Assembly (NCBI RefSeq): GCF_000955805.1
Contig: NZ_JYOA01000009.1
Location: forward strand, 128,086 to 175,524
Direction: 5' to 3'
Source: Pseudomonas sp. 21
GTDB lineage: Bacteria > Pseudomonadota > Gammaproteobacteria > Pseudomonadales > Pseudomonadaceae
Length of the DNA: 47,439 bases
Both the position numbers and the translations under genes were made by a program. Position 1 is the first letter of the stretch. Each line of letters opens with the position of its first letter. The notes beneath the pieces are model-generated. The model worked only from the letters and a program-made list of their open reading frames with translations. It did no database searches and was not told the origin of the DNA. Below, one piece after another: positions 18,357-26,690 of this stretch.

Positions 18357-18975
18357 TTACATCCGCGACGGCCAGGCGATCTATCGCCAATCCTTCGCCA
18401 CCATCCGCGCCGAAGCCGACCTCACCGGCATCCCGGCCGACCTGGAGAAACTGGCCGTGCGCGTGATCCACGCCTGCGGCATGGTCGACGTGGTGCAGGA
18501 CCTGCGCTTCTCCGCAGGCGCCGGCGCCATCGGCCGCGCGGCACTGGCCGCGGGCGCGCCGATCCTCTGCGATGCGCGAATGGTCGCCGAGGGCATCACC
18601 CGCGCGCGCCTGCCGGCACACAACGAGGTGATCTGCACCCTCAACGATCCGGATGTCCCGGAACTCGCCCGCGAGCTGGGCAACACCCGCTCGGCCGTGG
18701 CCCTGGAGCACTGGCGCGAACACCTGGAAGGCAGCGTGGTGGTGATCGGCAACGCGCCGACCGCCCTCTTCTACCTGCTGGAAATGCTCGATGCCGGCGC
18801 GCCGAAACCGGCGCTGATCCTCGGCTTCCCGGTGGGTTTCGTCGGCGCCATGGAGTCCAAGGATGCCCTCGCCGCCGACAGCCGCGGCGTGCCCTACGTG
18901 ATCGTCCGCGGTCGTCGTGGCGGCAGCGCGATGGCGGCCGCGGCGGTGAACGCGCTCGCCACGGAGGTGGAGTGA
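18349..18975 (+). CDS. cobH: precorrin-8X methylmutase CobH
   Basis: CobH moves the methyl group from C11 to C12 of precorrin-8X, giving hydrogenobyrinate. The 208-residue protein matches the family: [20 protein letters not shown] at the N terminus, [13 protein letters not shown] with the catalytic histidine near residue 42, [12 protein letters not shown] near 64-75, [12 protein letters not shown] near 133, and [16 protein letters not shown] near 157-172. The ATG lies 8 bases inside the cobG end and the TGA overlaps the cobI ATG, so the four genes from cobG to cobJ are fully coupled. Confidence 0.96.
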   Translation: MLDYIRDGQAIYRQSFATIRAEADLTGIPADLEKLAVRVIHACGMVDVVQDLRFSAGAGAIGRAALAAGAPILCDARMVAEGITRARLPAHNEVICTLNDPDVPELARELGNTRSAVALEHWREHLEGSVVVIGNAPTALFYLLEMLDAGAPKPALILGFPVGFVGAMESKDALAADSRGVPYVIVRGRRGGSAMAAAAVNALATEVE

Positions 18976-19715
18976 TGGCCGGCCGCCTGATCGGCCTGGG
19001 CGTCGGCCCGGGCGACCCGGAACTGCTGACCCTCAAGGCGTTGCGCCTGCTGCGCGCATCCCCGGTGATCGGCTACTTCGTGGCCAAGGCCAAGCACCAC
19101 GCAGGCCAGGGCGGCAACGCCTTCGCCATCATCGAGCAGCACCTGCTGGCAACTCAGCAGCGCCTGCCGCTGGTGTACCCGGTGACCACCGAAAAGCTGG
19201 AACCACCGCTGACCTACGAAGGCGTGATCAGCGACTTCTACGACACCGCTGCCGCCCAGGTGGCCGAGCATCTGGACGCCGGTCGTGACGTCGCGGTGAT
19301 CTGCGAGGGCGATCCCTTTTTCTACGGCTCGTACATGTACCTGCACGACCGTCTTTCGGACCGGTATGACACCGAAGTCGTACCCGGCGTCTGCTCGATG
19401 CTCGGCAGTGCGGCGGTGCTCGGCGTGCCGCTGGTGTATCGCAACCAGAGCCTCTCGGTGCTCTCCGGCGTGTTGCCGGAAGACGAACTCAAGCGTCGCC
19501 TGGCCGACGCCGACGCGGCCGTGGTGATGAAGCTCGGCCGCAATTTCGACAAGGTCCGCCGCGTGCTGCGCGAGCTGGGTCGTGACGGCGGCGCCCACTA
19601 CGTCGAACGGGCGACCATGCGCGAGCAGCGCATCGTCGCGCTGGACGACGTGGACCCGATGGCCTCGCCGTACTTCTCGATGATCGTCATCCCCGGCCAG
19701 CGGTGGAACGGCTGA
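18975..19715 (+). CDS. cobI: precorrin-2 C20-methyltransferase CobI
   Basis: CobI adds the C20 methyl of precorrin-2 from S-adenosylmethionine to give precorrin-3A. The 246-residue protein shows the class III methyltransferase motifs: [15 protein letters not shown] (near residues 8-22), [16 protein letters not shown] (near 97-112) and [19 protein letters not shown] (near 125-143). The ATG at 18975 shares a base with the cobH stop (TGATG), and a GGAGG sequence lies about 8 bases upstream. A GTG one codon earlier is also possible. Confidence 0.96.
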   Translation: MAGRLIGLGVGPGDPELLTLKALRLLRASPVIGYFVAKAKHHAGQGGNAFAIIEQHLLATQQRLPLVYPVTTEKLEPPLTYEGVISDFYDTAAAQVAEHLDAGRDVAVICEGDPFFYGSYMYLHDRLSDRYDTEVVPGVCSMLGSAAVLGVPLVYRNQSLSVLSGVLPEDELKRRLADADAAVVMKLGRNFDKVRRVLRELGRDGGAHYVERATMREQRIVALDDVDPMASPYFSMIVIPGQRWNG

Positions 19716-21364
19716 TGCGCGCCGCGATCGTCATTCTCGGCCAGGGCGCACTGGGCACTGCCCGGTGCCTGCAGAGCGTTTATCCACAGGCGCGCGTGAT
19801 GGGCCTGAAGGACCGTGTTGAAGGCGCCGACGAGTCTTACGCGAACTTCGGCGATACCCTGCGCCAGCTCTACCGCAACGACACCCCGATCATCGCCCTG
19901 TGCGCCGCCGGCATCGTCATTCGTACCCTTGCCCCGCTGCTCGTTGAGAAGGGCGCCGAACCGCCGGTGCTGGCCGTCGCCGAAGACGGCAGCGCCGTGG
20001 TGCCGCTGCTCGGCGGGCTCGGCGGGGTGAACCGCATGGCCCGCGAGATGGCCGCCGCACTGCAAGTGACACCCGCCATCACCACCAGTGGCGAACTGCG
20101 TTTCGGTGCCTGCCTGCTCGACCCGCCGCCGGGCTATGCGCTGGCGGACATCGAACAGGGCAAGCGCTTCGTCTCTGACCTGCTGGGCGGCGACACCCTG
20201 CGCATCGAAGGCAACGCCCCCTGGCTGGACGAGCTGGACCTGCCGCTGGCCGACGATGCCGCGCACACCCTGCGTATCGATGCCCGCGCCGAGGACATCG
20301 CGCAGAACGAGCTGCGCATTCATCCGCGCATCGTCCTCGCCCACGTCACGCTGGTGGACTCGCAACTGCCCGAGCGCATCCGCCAGGGCCTGGCACAAGC
20401 CGGTCTGGCCGAAGCATCGCTGGCCGCCGTGGTCGCGCCGCGCTGCCGCATGGCCGATCCGGCCCTGGCCGATGCCGCGCGCGAGCTGAACGTGCCGCTC
20501 AGGTTTATCCACAGCGACAACGAATTGCCGCCGGCCGCGCTGCATGGCGACTCCTTCCACCTGCACCGCGCCAGCACGCCAGCTGAAGCCCAAGGCATCG
20601 GCCAGCCGCGCGGACGACTCAGCGTAATCGGTCTCGGCCCCGGCGCCAGCGACTTCATGATCCCCGCCGTGCGCTGCGCGCTGGACGAAGCCCAGGACCT
20701 GCTCGGCTACGAGACCTACGTGAACATGGCCGAGCCGCTGCGTGACGACCAGGTGCGCCACTGCACCGACAATCGCGAGGAAATGCAGCGCGCCCGCCAC
20801 GCCTTCGAACTGGCCGCCAGCGGTCGGCGCGTGGTGGTGATTTCCTCCGGCGACCCCGGTGTGTTCGCCATGGCCGCGGCGGTAATGGAGGCCCTGCACG
20901 AGAGCAGCGACCCGCACTGGCATGGCGTGGAGCTGGAGGTGCTGCCGGGGGTTTCCGCCGCGCTCGCCGCGGCTGCCAAGGCCGGCGCGCCGCTGGGGCA
21001 TGACTTCTGTCTGATTTCCCTGTCGGACAACCTCAAGCCCTGGGAAACCATCGAGAAGCGCCTCGACCATGCCGGCGCCGCCGACCTGGCCATGGCCTTC
21101 TACAACCCGATCTCCAAGGCGCGCCCCTGGCAGTTGGGGCGCGCGCTGGAGATCGTCCGCCGCCACCGCTCGACGGAGACGCTGGTGGTGCTCGGCCGCG
21201 ACATCGGCCGCCCGGCGGAGGCACTGCGCGTCGTCACCCTGGGCGAGCTGGTGCCGGAGATGGTCGACATGCGCACCCTGGTGATCGTCGGTTCGTCCCT
21301 GACCCGGCGCTTCCCCCGTGCCGGTGGTGGCGACTGGGTGTATACGCCGCGCTGGTATCGCTGA
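19715..21364 (+). CDS. cobJ: CbiG-like / precorrin-3B C17-methyltransferase fusion, CobJ
   Basis: CobJ methylates C17 and contracts the macrocycle ring of precorrin-3B to precorrin-4. At 549 residues this is about twice the methyltransferase alone. Residues 1 to about 290 are a CbiG-like region (start [43 protein letters not shown]), and its last part resembles the CbiG C-terminal/CobE domain but lacks the GCRRG motif. Residues from about 303 are the methyltransferase: LSVIGLGPGASDFM, ISSGDPGVFAMAAAVMEA, EVLPGVSAALAAAA and MAFYNPISKARPWQL. The ATG overlaps the cobI stop (TGATG). I recall the same fusion in P. aeruginosa CobJ. REP palindromes follow the stop. Confidence 0.95.
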   Translation: MRAAIVILGQGALGTARCLQSVYPQARVMGLKDRVEGADESYANFGDTLRQLYRNDTPIIALCAAGIVIRTLAPLLVEKGAEPPVLAVAEDGSAVVPLLGGLGGVNRMAREMAAALQVTPAITTSGELRFGACLLDPPPGYALADIEQGKRFVSDLLGGDTLRIEGNAPWLDELDLPLADDAAHTLRIDARAEDIAQNELRIHPRIVLAHVTLVDSQLPERIRQGLAQAGLAEASLAAVVAPRCRMADPALADAARELNVPLRFIHSDNELPPAALHGDSFHLHRASTPAEAQGIGQPRGRLSVIGLGPGASDFMIPAVRCALDEAQDLLGYETYVNMAEPLRDDQVRHCTDNREEMQRARHAFELAASGRRVVVISSGDPGVFAMAAAVMEALHESSDPHWHGVELEVLPGVSAALAAAAKAGAPLGHDFCLISLSDNLKPWETIEKRLDHAGAADLAMAFYNPISKARPWQLGRALEIVRRHRSTETLVVLGRDIGRPAEALRVVTLGELVPEMVDMRTLVIVGSSLTRRFPRAGGGDWVYTPRWYR

Positions 21365-21374
21365 GCGGGCCTCT

Positions 21375-21450
21375 GTAGGAGCGAGCTTGCTCGCGAACTG
21401 CTCGGCACCGGAGGGCCGGCAAATCCGTTCGCGAGCAAGCTCGCTCCTAC
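21375..21450. repeat. REP pair downstream of cobJ
   Basis: Inverted copies of GTAGGAGCGAGCTTGCTCGC separated by about 35 bases. It lies between the cob operon and the ECF sigma gene and could serve as a transcript end or stabiliser; no uridine-tailed terminator is seen for cobJ. Confidence 0.88.
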
Positions 21451-21506
21451 AGGAAGCACCGGGGCCTCAGACACAGCTTGCAAATGGCCAGCGCCTTGTT
21501 GAAAAT

Positions 21507-21525
21507 GCGATAAATTATCATTTGC
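21507..21525. promoter_or_regulatory. Fur-box-like site upstream of the ECF sigma gene
   Basis: GCGATAAATTATCATTTGC resembles the 19-bp Fur consensus (GATAATGATAATCATTATC) at most A/T positions and lies 15 bases before the sigma factor start. Iron repression of FecI-type sigma genes through Fur is well established; binding here is inferred. Confidence 0.6.
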
Positions 21526-21539
21526 AGCTTTGCGCGCCC

Positions 21540-22037
21540 ATGTCCTCCACCTACGACGTCCAGTCGCTCTACAGCGACCATCACGGCTGGCTGCACAACT
21601 GGCTTCGCGGCCGGCTGGGCAATGCCGCCGATGCCGCCGACCTGGCCCAGGACACCTTCCTGCGCGTATTGCTCAGGCCCGAGCGCGTCGAACTGCATAC
21701 CCCGCGTGCCTTCCTGCGCACCGTCGCCCGCGGTCTGGTCATCGACCACTGGCGACGCCAGGAGCTGGAGCGCGCCTACCTCGACTCCATCGCCCATCTG
21801 CCGGAAGCGCAGGTGCCCTCGGCGGAAGACCGGCACAACATCCTGCAGCTGCTGGAAAACATCGCCCGCCTGCTCGACGGCCTCAAGCCGAAGGTGCGCA
21901 GAGCCTTCCTGCTGGCTCAGTGCGAAGGCATGCCCCATGCGCGAATCGCGGAGGAACTGGGCGTCTCGATACGCTCGGTGGAGCGCTACATCGCCGAAGC
22001 GCTGTTCCACTGCTACCAGCTGCGGTACGCCGAGTGA
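21540..22037 (+). CDS. ECF sigma-70 factor, FecI/iron-starvation type
   Basis: A 165-residue extracytoplasmic-function sigma factor. Region 2 is visible as AADAADLAQDTFLRVL (near residues 28-43) and the promoter-melting segment TPRAFLRTVARGLVIDHWRR (near 54-73). Region 4 is visible as the helix-turn-helix HARIAEELGVSIRSVERYIA. Its position before a FecR-type regulator and a TonB-dependent receptor with a signalling domain marks it as the sigma factor of a cell-surface signalling system that switches on the receptor gene when its siderophore is bound. The ATG at 21540 gives the normal family start; longer starts run through REP sequence. The stop overlaps the regulator's GTG. A Fur-like box precedes it. 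Confidence 0.92.
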   Translation: MSSTYDVQSLYSDHHGWLHNWLRGRLGNAADAADLAQDTFLRVLLRPERVELHTPRAFLRTVARGLVIDHWRRQELERAYLDSIAHLPEAQVPSAEDRHNILQLLENIARLLDGLKPKVRRAFLLAQCEGMPHARIAEELGVSIRSVERYIAEALFHCYQLRYAE

Positions 22038-23008
22038 GCGGCGCCAGCACCACACCCGATCCACGGGTGGTCAAACAAGCCATCCAGTGGACCCTGCGCC
22101 TGAGCGGCAAGGCCGATCCCGAATTGCTCAGTGCCTGCGAGCACTGGCGCCAGGCCAACCCCGAACACGAAACCGCCTGGCTGCGGGTACAGGCGCTGAA
22201 CAGCGAACTGGCCAGCAGCTACCAGGCCGTGCCCGGCGCCCGTGTGGCGCTGGAGACGCTGGAGAACACCACCCAGCGCCTGCAGCGGCGCCAGGCGCTC
22301 AAGCTGCTCTCGACCTTCGCCGTCGGCGCCTCCGCGCTGTGGCTGGCCCGCGAGGTCACGCCCTGGCAACGCTGGATGGCCGACTTCAGCACAAGCGTCG
22401 GCGAGCGCCAGCGCTTCACCCTGGCCGATGGCAGCGTGCTGCAACTGAACACCGACAGCGCGGTGAATGTGCGCTTCGATTCGAGCCAGCGCCTGCTACT
22501 TCTGGAGCGTGGCGAGATCCTGCTGAGCACGGCGAAGGACGCTTCACGCCCACTGCGGGTGAGCAACCGCGACGGCCTGTTCGAGGCGCTGGGCACGCGC
22601 TTCGTGTTGCGCCAGGACGATCGCTCCACGCGCCTGAGCGTCGAGGAAGGTTCGGTGGCCATCGCCCCGCGCGTGCGCGGCCAGACCACGGCCATCGCCG
22701 AGTCCGGACAGACCTTCGAGATCAACGGCGACAGCGCCCTCCTGGCCGAACGCAGCAACATGGACAGCGCCGCCTGGGCCGACGGCCTGATCGTCACCCG
22801 CGACATGCGCCTGGCCGACTTCCTCGCCGAAATCGCTCGCTATCGCCACGGGCATCTGCACTGCGATGCCAGCGTCGCCGATCTGCGCCTGTCCGGGGTA
22901 TTCCGCCTGGACGACACCAACCAACTGCTCGCCCTGCTGCCGCAGACCCTGCCAGTACGGATCGAGAAGCGCACGGACTGGTGGGTGACGGTGAGCGCGC
23001 GGGGCTGA
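22034..23008 (+). CDS. FecR-family anti-sigma / sigma regulator
   Basis: A 324-residue inner-membrane regulator of the FecR family. The cytoplasmic N-terminal domain (residues 1-85) has the conserved AIQWTLRLS and HETAWLRVQALN blocks that contact the sigma factor. A membrane segment follows at about 88-105 (LKLLSTFAVGASALWLA), then the periplasmic FecR domain (GERQRFTLADGSVLQLNTDS near 123-142) and a C-terminal STN-like domain (near 250-320) that receives the signal from the receptor. It starts with GTG overlapping the sigma factor stop (GTGA). A longer start in this frame would overlap the entire sigma gene and is rejected. Confidence 0.92.
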   Translation: MSGASTTPDPRVVKQAIQWTLRLSGKADPELLSACEHWRQANPEHETAWLRVQALNSELASSYQAVPGARVALETLENTTQRLQRRQALKLLSTFAVGASALWLAREVTPWQRWMADFSTSVGERQRFTLADGSVLQLNTDSAVNVRFDSSQRLLLLERGEILLSTAKDASRPLRVSNRDGLFEALGTRFVLRQDDRSTRLSVEEGSVAIAPRVRGQTTAIAESGQTFEINGDSALLAERSNMDSAAWADGLIVTRDMRLADFLAEIARYRHGHLHCDASVADLRLSGVFRLDDTNQLLALLPQTLPVRIEKRTDWWVTVSARG

Positions 23009-23016
23009 GCACATGG

Positions 23017-23089
23017 GTAGTAGCGGACTCCGTCCGCGATCGATTCCGCATCGCGCCGGAGATCAATCGCGGACGGAGTCCGCTCCTAC
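23017..23089. repeat. REP-like palindrome, GGACTCCGTCCGC variant
   Basis: GTAGTAGCGGACTCCGTCCGCGAT is inverted as ATCGCGGACGGAGTCCGCTCCTAC about 25 bases later. The outer ends match the REP family, but the core is different and itself palindromic (GCGGACTCCGTCCGC). It lies between the regulator and receptor genes and may reduce readthrough. Confidence 0.8.
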
Positions 23090-23115
23090 ACACGGCCTTC
23101 AAATAATATTTCTTC

Positions 23116-23134
23116 GCAATCGAGAATTATTTTT
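23116..23134. promoter_or_regulatory. possible Fur box before the receptor gene
   Basis: The AT-rich stretch GCAATCGAGAATTATTTTT matches the Fur consensus at about 11 of 19 positions and sits in an otherwise GC-rich 115-base leader. A GGGAAT / ATTCCC inverted repeat (23164-23169, 23179-23184) lies closer to the ATG. Neither is strong; the receptor is expected to be driven by the upstream ECF sigma factor. Confidence 0.25.
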
Positions 23135-23204
23135 GTCGGGTTTCGCCGCCTCGGTCGGCAAGGGGGAATAACCCGATCATTCCCTTGTCCACGGAAGCCC
23201 CTCC

Positions 23205-25649
23205 ATGCGAGCCGTCCACGCCCCGACCTCCTCACCCGCCCTGCCCCGCGCCAGCCGCCTGGCCCATGCCGTGCGCGGCGCGCTGCTGTGCGCCAGCCTC
23301 GGCGCCAGCCTGCCGCTGACCGCCTTCGCCGCGGACGGCGCCGCCATCACCAGCAGCCGCGCCTATGCAATCCCGGCCGGCCCGCTGGGCGAGGTACTCA
23401 ACGCCTTCGCCCGCGAAGCGGGGATCACCCTGTCGGCGACCCCGGAGCAGACTCGCGGGCTGAATTCGTCCGGACTGAACGGCACCTACTCGGTGGACCA
23501 GGGCCTCGGGCGCCTGCTGGTGGACACTCCGCTGGAGGCCGTGGACCAGGGCAACGGCAACTACGTGCTGCGCCCGGCCGCACCGACCGACGTGCTGGCC
23601 ATGCCGTCCAGCGACGTATTCGCCCTGGGCAACGCGCTGGGCGAGGAAGACGGCTACCTGGCAACCCACAGCCAGATTGCCACCAAGACCTCCAAGTCCC
23701 TGCTGGAAACCAGCCAGAGCGTCTCGGTGATCACCCGCGAGCAGATCGACGACACCGCCTCCAAGACCGTGCAGCAAGCCATGCGCTACACCCCCGGCAT
23801 CTTCACCGGCCAGGTCGGCGCTTCGAACCGCTACGACTATGTGGTGATGCGCGGCTTCGCCGACAACAGCGTGGACAACATCTACCTCGACGGCCTGAAG
23901 GCCATGGGCGACAGCGGCACCTTCAGCTCGATGCAGATCGACCCGTACTTCCTCGAGCGCATCGATGTGCTCAAGGGCCCGTCCTCGGTGCTCTACGGTC
24001 GCAGCCTGCCCGGCGGGCTGGTGGCGCTGACCAGCAAGAAGCCGCTATACGAGGATTACCACCAGATCACCGGCACCGTCGGCAACATGGGCCAGAAGGA
24101 AATGGGCTTCGACTTCAGCGGCCCGCTGGATGAAGAGAAACGCATCGCCTACCGCCTGGTCGGCCTGGGCAAGGGTTCGGACACCCAGTTCGACCACGTC
24201 AAGGAAGAGCGCTACGCCATCGCCCCGACCCTGGCCATCGACTTCACCGACGACACCACGCTGACCCTGCAGGGCTACCTGCAGCATGACCCGAACGGCG
24301 GCTACCACGGCGGCGTGCCGGCGGATGGCGCGCTGTTCCACCACAACGGCCAGAAGATCTCCCGCGAATTCTTCGACGGCGAGCCGAGCAAGGACGATTT
24401 CGACCGCACCCAGCGCATGTTCGGCTACCAGTTGGAGCACCGCTTCGACGACGTCTGGACCGCGCGGCAGAACTTCCGCTACCTGGACTCCGACGTCGAC
24501 CTCTCCCAGGTCTATGCGTACGGCTGGACCGCGCCTGACGAGAACACCCTGAACCGCTACTTCTCCGGCGCCAGTGAGCACCTGCAGGCGTACATCATCG
24601 ATAACATGGCCCAGGCCGAATTCAACACCGGCGCCGCCAAGCACACCCTGCTGATGGGCCTGGACTACCAGAAGCGTCGCACCACCGTGGACTGGCGCTC
24701 GGGCTCGGCGCAACCGCTCGACGCCTTCGACCCGCACTACGGCAACGACGCCATCAGCTACTACCCCGACGACAACCACACCCGTCGCCTGGAGCAGACC
24801 GGCGTCTACCTGCAGGACCTGATCGACATCGACAACTGGCGCTTCTCGCTGGGCATGCGCGAGGACTGGGTGACCGTCGAGGACAAGAACCGCAGCACCG
24901 GCAGCAAGGCCGACGACGACTGGAAGAAGTTCACCGGTCGCCTCGGCGCGCTGTACCTGTTCGACAACGGCATCGCGCCGTACATCAGCTACTCCGAGTC
25001 GTTCAACCCCAACGCCTACTCCGACCAGTCCGGTACGCCGCTGGAGCCGACCGAAGGCAAGCAGTGGGAAGCCGGCCTGAAGTTCCAGCCCGAGGGCAGC
25101 CGCAGCCTGTACACCGCGTCGATCTTCCACATCACCCAGGAGAACGTCGCCTCGAAGGAGCCGCAAGACAACTTCTACACCTCCGTGGGTGAAGTGCGCT
25201 CCCAGGGCCTGGAGCTGGAAGCCCACACCCAGGTCACCGACAACTTCAAGGTGCTCGGCAGCTACACCTACACCGACATCACCTACACCAAGTCGCTGGA
25301 CGGCAACCAGGGCCACACCCCGAACCAGGCGCCCAAGCACATGGCCTCGCTGTGGGCCGACTACGGCTTCAACGCCGGCCCGCTGGATGGCCTGACTCTC
25401 GGCGGCGGCGCCCGCTATGTCGGCGAGACCTGGGCGGACAAGGAAAATACCCTGCGCGTGCCGGACTACACCCTGGTGGATGCGCGCATCGGCTACGACC
25501 TGTCCCGCGTCGGTCTGAAGGGCCTGGATGTCAGCCTCAACGCCAACAACCTGCTGGACAAGGACTACGTGGCGTCCTGCTACAGCCTGGACTTCTGCTA
25601 CTTCGGCGAGAAGCGCAACGTCACCGCGACGGTGAACTACCAGTTCTGA
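23205..25649 (+). CDS. TonB-dependent siderophore receptor with signalling domain (FoxA/FiuA-like)
   Basis: Outer-membrane ferric-siderophore importer of 814 residues. A signal peptide ends near residue 42 (LTAFA). The STN signalling domain covers about 50-105 (YAIPAGPLGEVLNAFAREAG), followed by a linker and the plug (SQSVSVITREQIDDTASKTV near 170-189; VMRGFADNSVDNIYLDGL; LKGPSSVLYGRSLPGG). A 22-strand barrel ends in VTATVNYQF with a terminal Phe. The end segment DYVASCYSLDFCYFGEKRNV, with its cysteine pair, resembles ferrichrome/ferrioxamine receptors, so a hydroxamate ligand is my best guess. With the ECF sigma factor and FecR protein upstream it forms a complete cell-surface signalling unit. 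Confidence 0.93.
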   Translation: MRAVHAPTSSPALPRASRLAHAVRGALLCASLGASLPLTAFAADGAAITSSRAYAIPAGPLGEVLNAFAREAGITLSATPEQTRGLNSSGLNGTYSVDQGLGRLLVDTPLEAVDQGNGNYVLRPAAPTDVLAMPSSDVFALGNALGEEDGYLATHSQIATKTSKSLLETSQSVSVITREQIDDTASKTVQQAMRYTPGIFTGQVGASNRYDYVVMRGFADNSVDNIYLDGLKAMGDSGTFSSMQIDPYFLERIDVLKGPSSVLYGRSLPGGLVALTSKKPLYEDYHQITGTVGNMGQKEMGFDFSGPLDEEKRIAYRLVGLGKGSDTQFDHVKEERYAIAPTLAIDFTDDTTLTLQGYLQHDPNGGYHGGVPADGALFHHNGQKISREFFDGEPSKDDFDRTQRMFGYQLEHRFDDVWTARQNFRYLDSDVDLSQVYAYGWTAPDENTLNRYFSGASEHLQAYIIDNMAQAEFNTGAAKHTLLMGLDYQKRRTTVDWRSGSAQPLDAFDPHYGNDAISYYPDDNHTRRLEQTGVYLQDLIDIDNWRFSLGMREDWVTVEDKNRSTGSKADDDWKKFTGRLGALYLFDNGIAPYISYSESFNPNAYSDQSGTPLEPTEGKQWEAGLKFQPEGSRSLYTASIFHITQENVASKEPQDNFYTSVGEVRSQGLELEAHTQVTDNFKVLGSYTYTDITYTKSLDGNQGHTPNQAPKHMASLWADYGFNAGPLDGLTLGGGARYVGETWADKENTLRVPDYTLVDARIGYDLSRVGLKGLDVSLNANNLLDKDYVASCYSLDFCYFGEKRNVTATVNYQF

Positions 25650-25683
25650 TGGCCTGCCGCCCGGCTCGCCGGGCGGTCTTCTT

Positions 25684-25750
25684 GTAGGAGCGAGCTTGCT
25701 CGCGAACCCGCCTCGCTGCGGAGATTGTTCGCGAGCAAGCTCGCTCCTAC
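25684..25750. repeat. REP pair downstream of the receptor gene
   Basis: Inverted GTAGGAGCGAGCTTGCTCGC copies about 27 bases apart, immediately followed by an intrinsic terminator. Same subtype as those at 4.05, 13.4 and 21.4 kb. Confidence 0.88.
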
Positions 25751-25767
25751 AGGGATTTCGGACTCAC

Positions 25768-25803
25768 AAGCCCCGTGGCGCGGCCGTCGCCACGGGGCTT
25801 TTT
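25768..25803 (+). terminator. intrinsic terminator after the TonB receptor gene
   Basis: A perfect 13-bp stem AAGCCCCGTGGCG / CGCCACGGGGCTT followed by TTT on the plus strand. It separates the receptor gene from the convergent small gene and probably serves the plus strand mainly. Confidence 0.88.
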
Positions 25804-25809
25804 CACGCT

Positions 25810-25998
25810 CTAGAACTCTGCCGCGTGGCGGTAGCGCGTCTCCAGCTCCAGGGCGACGCGATAGGCCTGCGCCTCGCTCTCGCTGTGGAAGATGCCGACC
25901 AGCAGGCCTTCCTGGTACACATCCCAGCAACGCCCTCCATGGGCGCGGAACTCGCGGGATTTATGGTCGTCGTCACGCTCGGTCACTGTAATGCTCAT
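25810..25998 (-). CDS. hypothetical small soluble protein (62 aa)
   Basis: Unrecognised 62-residue protein with no membrane segment, beginning MSITVTERDDDHKSREFRAH and rich in charged residues. It includes a WDVYQEGLLVGIFHSESEAQ core that reads like a small beta-hairpin plus helix, as in short RNA- or protein-binding domains. A GGAGAAGA purine stretch precedes the ATG, and the ORF shows normal coding bias. It is convergent with the TonB receptor gene and lies downstream of ssb in the same orientation, though a terminator lies between them. Confidence 0.65.
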   Translation of the reverse strand: MSITVTERDDDHKSREFRAHGGRCWDVYQEGLLVGIFHSESEAQAYRVALELETRYRHAAEF

Positions 25999-26126
25999 GT
26001 CTTTTCTTCTCCGGTTTTGCCGTACATCAAGGCAGCTCCAGAATCATTCAGTTAGCTAGCTAATTAAATAGTCGCCACCGAGAAAGACTTTTACGAACAT
26101 TCGCCAAAACGAGCGTCCCAGAAACG

Positions 26127-26155
26127 CAAAAGCGCAGCTCGAAGGCTGCGCTCTT
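26127..26155 (-). terminator. intrinsic terminator after ssb
   Basis: On the minus strand, AGCGCAGC / GCTGCGCT (plus 26145-26152 and 26131-26138) with a 6-base loop is followed by TTTTGCGTTT, about 20 bases after the ssb stop. The remaining 120 bases up to the small gene are unusually AT-rich (GTTAGCTAGCTAATTAAATA near 26050) and hold no ORF. Confidence 0.8.
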
Positions 26156-26174
26156 GGGCGACGAATCGTTCGGC

Positions 26175-26672
26175 TTAGAACGGAATGTCGTCGTCGAAGC
26201 TGTCGTAGTCCGGAGCCGGTTGCGGCGCGGGCTGGGACTGCTGCTGCGGCGCCGGACGCTGGGCCTGCTGCGGACGCTGCTGCGGCTCGCGGGGAGTGCG
26301 CGGAGCATCGTCGCCACCGGCGCCCGGACGGCCACCGAGCAGCTGCATGTTGCCGTTGATGTCGACCACGATCTCGGTGGTGTACTTGTCCTGGCCGTCC
26401 TGACCCTGCCACTTGCGAGTACGCAGGCTGCCTTCGACGTAGATCTGCGAACCCTTGCGCACGTACTCGGCGACGATTTCCGCCAGGCGACCGAAGAACA
26501 CTACACGGTGCCACTCGGTACGCTCCTGCTGCTGGCCGGTCTGCTTGTCCTTCCAGCTCTCGCTGGTGGCCAGGGTGACGTTGGTCACCGCGTTGCCGTT
26601 GGGCATGTAGCGGGTTTCCGGATCGCCACCGACGTTACCGACCAGAATGACTTTGTTAACCCCACGGGCCAT
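26175..26672 (-). CDS. ssb: single-stranded DNA-binding protein SSB
   Basis: SSB coats single-stranded DNA as a tetramer in replication, recombination and repair. The 165-residue protein has the OB-fold N-terminal domain ([40 protein letters not shown] near residues 51-70; [16 protein letters not shown]), a Gln/Pro-rich linker (about 115-155) and the acidic tip DFDDDIPF-like ending (SFDDDIPF) that recruits partner proteins. It lies 18 bases downstream of the MFS gene, so it may be cotranscribed, with uvrA divergent beyond. From memory, this arrangement is typical of Pseudomonas. Confidence 0.98.
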   Translation of the reverse strand: MARGVNKVILVGNVGGDPETRYMPNGNAVTNVTLATSESWKDKQTGQQQERTEWHRVVFFGRLAEIVAEYVRKGSQIYVEGSLRTRKWQGQDGQDKYTTEIVVDINGNMQLLGGRPGAGGDDAPRTPREPQQRPQQAQRPAPQQQSQPAPQPAPDYDSFDDDIPF

Positions 26673-26690
26673 GACGCTCTCCTAAAGGCT

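Noticed and set aside
21530..22033. Long N-terminal extension of the FecR protein over the sigma gene
   Set aside because: The added 168 residues are an out-of-frame reading of the sigma factor; the GTG at 22034 restores normal FecR length and overlap.
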